Below are positions 7,373 through 9,195 of a stretch of DNA of 9,195 bases, in pieces. The DNA comes from Prevotellaceae bacterium UBA1787. Its GTDB lineage: Bacteria > Bacteroidota > Bacteroidia > Bacteroidales > Bacteroidaceae. Numbering within the stretch: the stretch's first letter is position 1; each line of letters opens with the position of its first letter. The stretch covers positions 1 through 9,195 of the forward strand of contig DCGD01000157.1 of the NCBI GenBank assembly GCA_002315195.1, read 5' to 3'. The translations under genes were made by a program, and so were the position numbers. The notes below the pieces were generated by a model. It worked only from the letters and a program-made list of their open reading frames with translations, did no database searches and was not told the DNA's origin.

Positions 7373-9195
7373 ATGAAAGCAACCTTGCTAAAGTTCGTTC
7401 TCTATTCCATTTTTCCTCTCGTTTTCATGGGAATTCCTGACGCTTTGTCGGCCAAGCCCTCCGTCGTCCAACATTTGTCCCAATATTGGGACCTGACCTT
7501 TCCCAAGCAGACGGATTTCACCCTCTCCGACGCATCGCCATATGGTCCCCTGAAATTGAATGCCGACAGCACCCAATGTTTCACCCTAAGAATGACTGTT
7601 GACACTCGTCAATGCGGCCAAGATTCAACCGTGCTTCTTTGCGTCCCGGGCGTCCTGACCGTGTCGCTTTTCAATGCGCCATACAGCCATTCATTCCAAA
7701 ATTACGCCGCTTTCCCAATGTCTGACGGTACTGTGCCCGTAATAGAAAGTGAAATTATCCTTCATTCACCCCTTCTTGAGGAAAAGGTTCGTAAAATGAA
7801 AGTCGGCGTTCCCTTGGGCTTGCTCAACAACCCAAAGGCCATTCACGATGTGGTGTTTCAATTTACCGGTACGCGTTGGACCATGTATGTGGACAACCGA
7901 TTGGTGGACAACGATTTCCCCATTGGCTATCCCGCGGCTTCGGTGTCAAACTGCTGGTATATCGCGCCTGAACGTGTCAAGACAGCATCATGGTACGCCG
8001 CCCCCATCACTGCCAAGTTAGATGAAAATGCACCTATGCCGGAAAGCGAACTCATGTATTTCGTGCCTCTCTCGCACAACGGATGGGTGGGTGATGTGGT
8101 CACCTGTTTTTTCAAGGGACGCTATCATGTATTCTACCTTTTTGACAGACGCAACCACGGCAGCAAATTCGTGCGCGGGGCACACTATTTCGAACACCTT
8201 TCAACAGCGGATTTCAAGACTTGGACCGAACACCACACCGCGCTTCCCATAGAAAACCCCTACGAGACTTTCGGCACCGGAACGTCATTCGTTTACAAAG
8301 GCAACATGTACATGGCCTACGGTCTCCACACTACGCGCATAGTGCCTGAAGAAAAGACCGTGCTTCCACAACAATGGGAATTCCTGAAAGACCATGGTTA
8401 TACGGGTTCGTTCCTCTGCGACACCATACCTGGGCTTTACCCTGCGGGCGCCTCTTTCGGCTTTTGGGACGAGGCACGCGACGCCTTCGTCAAATCCAAC
8501 ATCCTTTTCCACCCTTGCGAGAATCCGAGCGTGCATGTGGACAAGCAAGGAAACCTCACCCTGCTCGCCAACTACCACTCTAAAGGCACTTGGGTGTCGG
8601 GAGAACTTCAAGGTGGTTGGAATTGCATTGACGAAAATTTCCCTCCGGGCGGTGATTGCACATTTCCTTTCCAATGGAACGATTACGACTATATCGTAGG
8701 TGGTTTCTGCGGCATGTGGTACAAGCACGTCAATGAACCAAAGTACGCATACAAGGACATGGCGGCCGAAGGAATTGATTTCTATAACGGAACGAGCGTT
8801 CCTTCCATGACCCAACTGCCTGATGGACGCTATTTGATGGCGGGATGGATGGGAATGAAACGCTGGGGCGGACCGCTGCTGGTGTATGAAATGATACAAA
8901 AACCCGACGGACAAATCGGCACGCGCTGGATGAAGGAACTCATACCAGAAACCGGCGCCCCGAACGACATTACGGAAGAAATCAAATCCAACCATGCCGT
9001 CAGTACCGACACCCGCAAATTCATGCTTTCGTTTGACGTAGTACCCCAAAAGAAAGGTAAGGGACGCTTGGCCATACAACTGCTTGGCGACAAGAACACA
9101 CCCGTTTCACGCGAATGGCAACTCTCTTTGAAGCACCAAAGAGCGCAGTACGGCGCAGCGACAGAAGGACGTTTTGGTGAACGCGAGAGAACCAT
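7373..9195 (+). CDS. exported GH32/GH43-like five-bladed propeller protein, 3' end beyond window
   Basis: Translation from the ATG at 7373 is open for 607 codons to the window edge. Residues 1-27 form a signal peptide (hydrophobic 8-25, likely cut after LSA). Residues 30-215 look like a beta-rich sandwich domain (for example FQFTGTRWTMYVDNRLV, 162-178), perhaps LamG-like. From about 230 the pattern fits a GH32-type propeller: GDVVTCFFKGRYHVFYLFD (240-258), HLSTADFKTWTEH (275-287), ETFGTGTSFVYKGNMYMAYG (298-317), ENPSVHVDKQGNLTLLANY (383-401), GDCTFPFQWNDYDYIVGG (427-444) and QLPDGRYLMAGWMGMKRWGG (481-500). A further beta-rich segment begins near 515. By analogy with GH32, Asp241 could be the nucleophile, while the RDP aspartate appears as Asn384 and the EC glutamate as Asp428; this alignment is by eye. 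GH32 enzymes act on fructans or sucrose, but substrate and even activity are uncertain here. It has its own promoter. Confidence 0.75.
   Translation, partial: MKATLLKFVLYSIFPLVFMGIPDALSAKPSVVQHLSQYWDLTFPKQTDFTLSDASPYGPLKLNADSTQCFTLRMTVDTRQCGQDSTVLLCVPGVLTVSLFNAPYSHSFQNYAAFPMSDGTVPVIESEIILHSPLLEEKVRKMKVGVPLGLLNNPKAIHDVVFQFTGTRWTMYVDNRLVDNDFPIGYPAASVSNCWYIAPERVKTASWYAAPITAKLDENAPMPESELMYFVPLSHNGWVGDVVTCFFKGRYHVFYLFDRRNHGSKFVRGAHYFEHLSTADFKTWTEHHTALPIENPYETFGTGTSFVYKGNMYMAYGLHTTRIVPEEKTVLPQQWEFLKDHGYTGSFLCDTIPGLYPAGASFGFWDEARDAFVKSNILFHPCENPSVHVDKQGNLTLLANYHSKGTWVSGELQGGWNCIDENFPPGGDCTFPFQWNDYDYIVGGFCGMWYKHVNEPKYAYKDMAAEGIDFYNGTSVPSMTQLPDGRYLMAGWMGMKRWGGPLLVYEMIQKPDGQIGTRWMKELIPETGAPNDITEEIKSNHAVSTDTRKFMLSFDVVPQKKGKGRLAIQLLGDKNTPVSREWQLSLKHQRAQYGAATEGRFGERERT

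Noticed and set aside
8285..9079. A 264-codon open frame on the minus strand
   Set aside because: It is antisense to the GH32-like gene, whose coding frame shows a signal peptide and propeller motifs. No recognisable domain is seen in the antisense product.
3964..9195. A polysaccharide utilisation locus
   Set aside because: Two exported hydrolase-like genes are present, but no SusC/SusD pair, hybrid two-component system or anti-sigma regulator is visible in the window.

Overview
The window looks like chromosomal DNA of a member of the Bacteroidales (Bacteroides/Prevotella type). Three things point there. Start codons mostly lack a Shine-Dalgarno sequence and sit behind AT-rich leaders. The intergenic regions carry copies of the Bacteroidetes-type -7 promoter element TAnnTTTG. 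The gene content also fits: a two-subunit methylmalonyl-CoA mutase of the succinate-to-propionate route, plus exported plant-polysaccharide hydrolases. No species can be named from this alone.

Layout: positions 1-3744 (minus strand) hold mutA and mutB, the small and large subunits of methylmalonyl-CoA mutase. mutA comes first in transcription; its stop codon overlaps the mutB start (ATGA), and mutB runs off the left edge. A 219-base gap (3745-3963) contains the likely mutAB promoter and an inverted repeat in the leader. Next, at 3964-5340 on the minus strand, is an exported family 28 glycoside hydrolase (polygalacturonase-like). A 165-base divergent intergenic region (5341-5505) has one promoter-like element facing each way. 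On the plus strand, 5506-7245 encodes a complete AspT/YidE/YbjL-family membrane transporter with two central RCK_C (TrkA_C) domains. After a 127-base gap with the best promoter match of the window, 7373 to the right edge encodes an exported protein of at least 607 residues with a GH32/GH43-like five-bladed propeller; its 3' end is missing.

How the genes fit together: mutAB serves central metabolism (succinyl-CoA / (R)-methylmalonyl-CoA interconversion with adenosylcobalamin). The two exported hydrolases suggest degradation of plant cell wall or storage glycans, but no SusC/SusD pair is visible, so this is not demonstrably a polysaccharide utilisation locus. The transporter family includes aspartate/alanine exchangers and a succinate exporter, so a metabolic link to mutAB is possible but unproven.

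No stretch longer than 300 bases lacks a gene. I saw no tRNA, rRNA, CRISPR array, insertion sequence or recognisable riboswitch. The window is mostly ordinary. The points most worth checking are a CCCKCCC cysteine cluster in MutA, a GH32-like enzyme with altered catalytic positions, and an inverted repeat at the mutAB transcription start.
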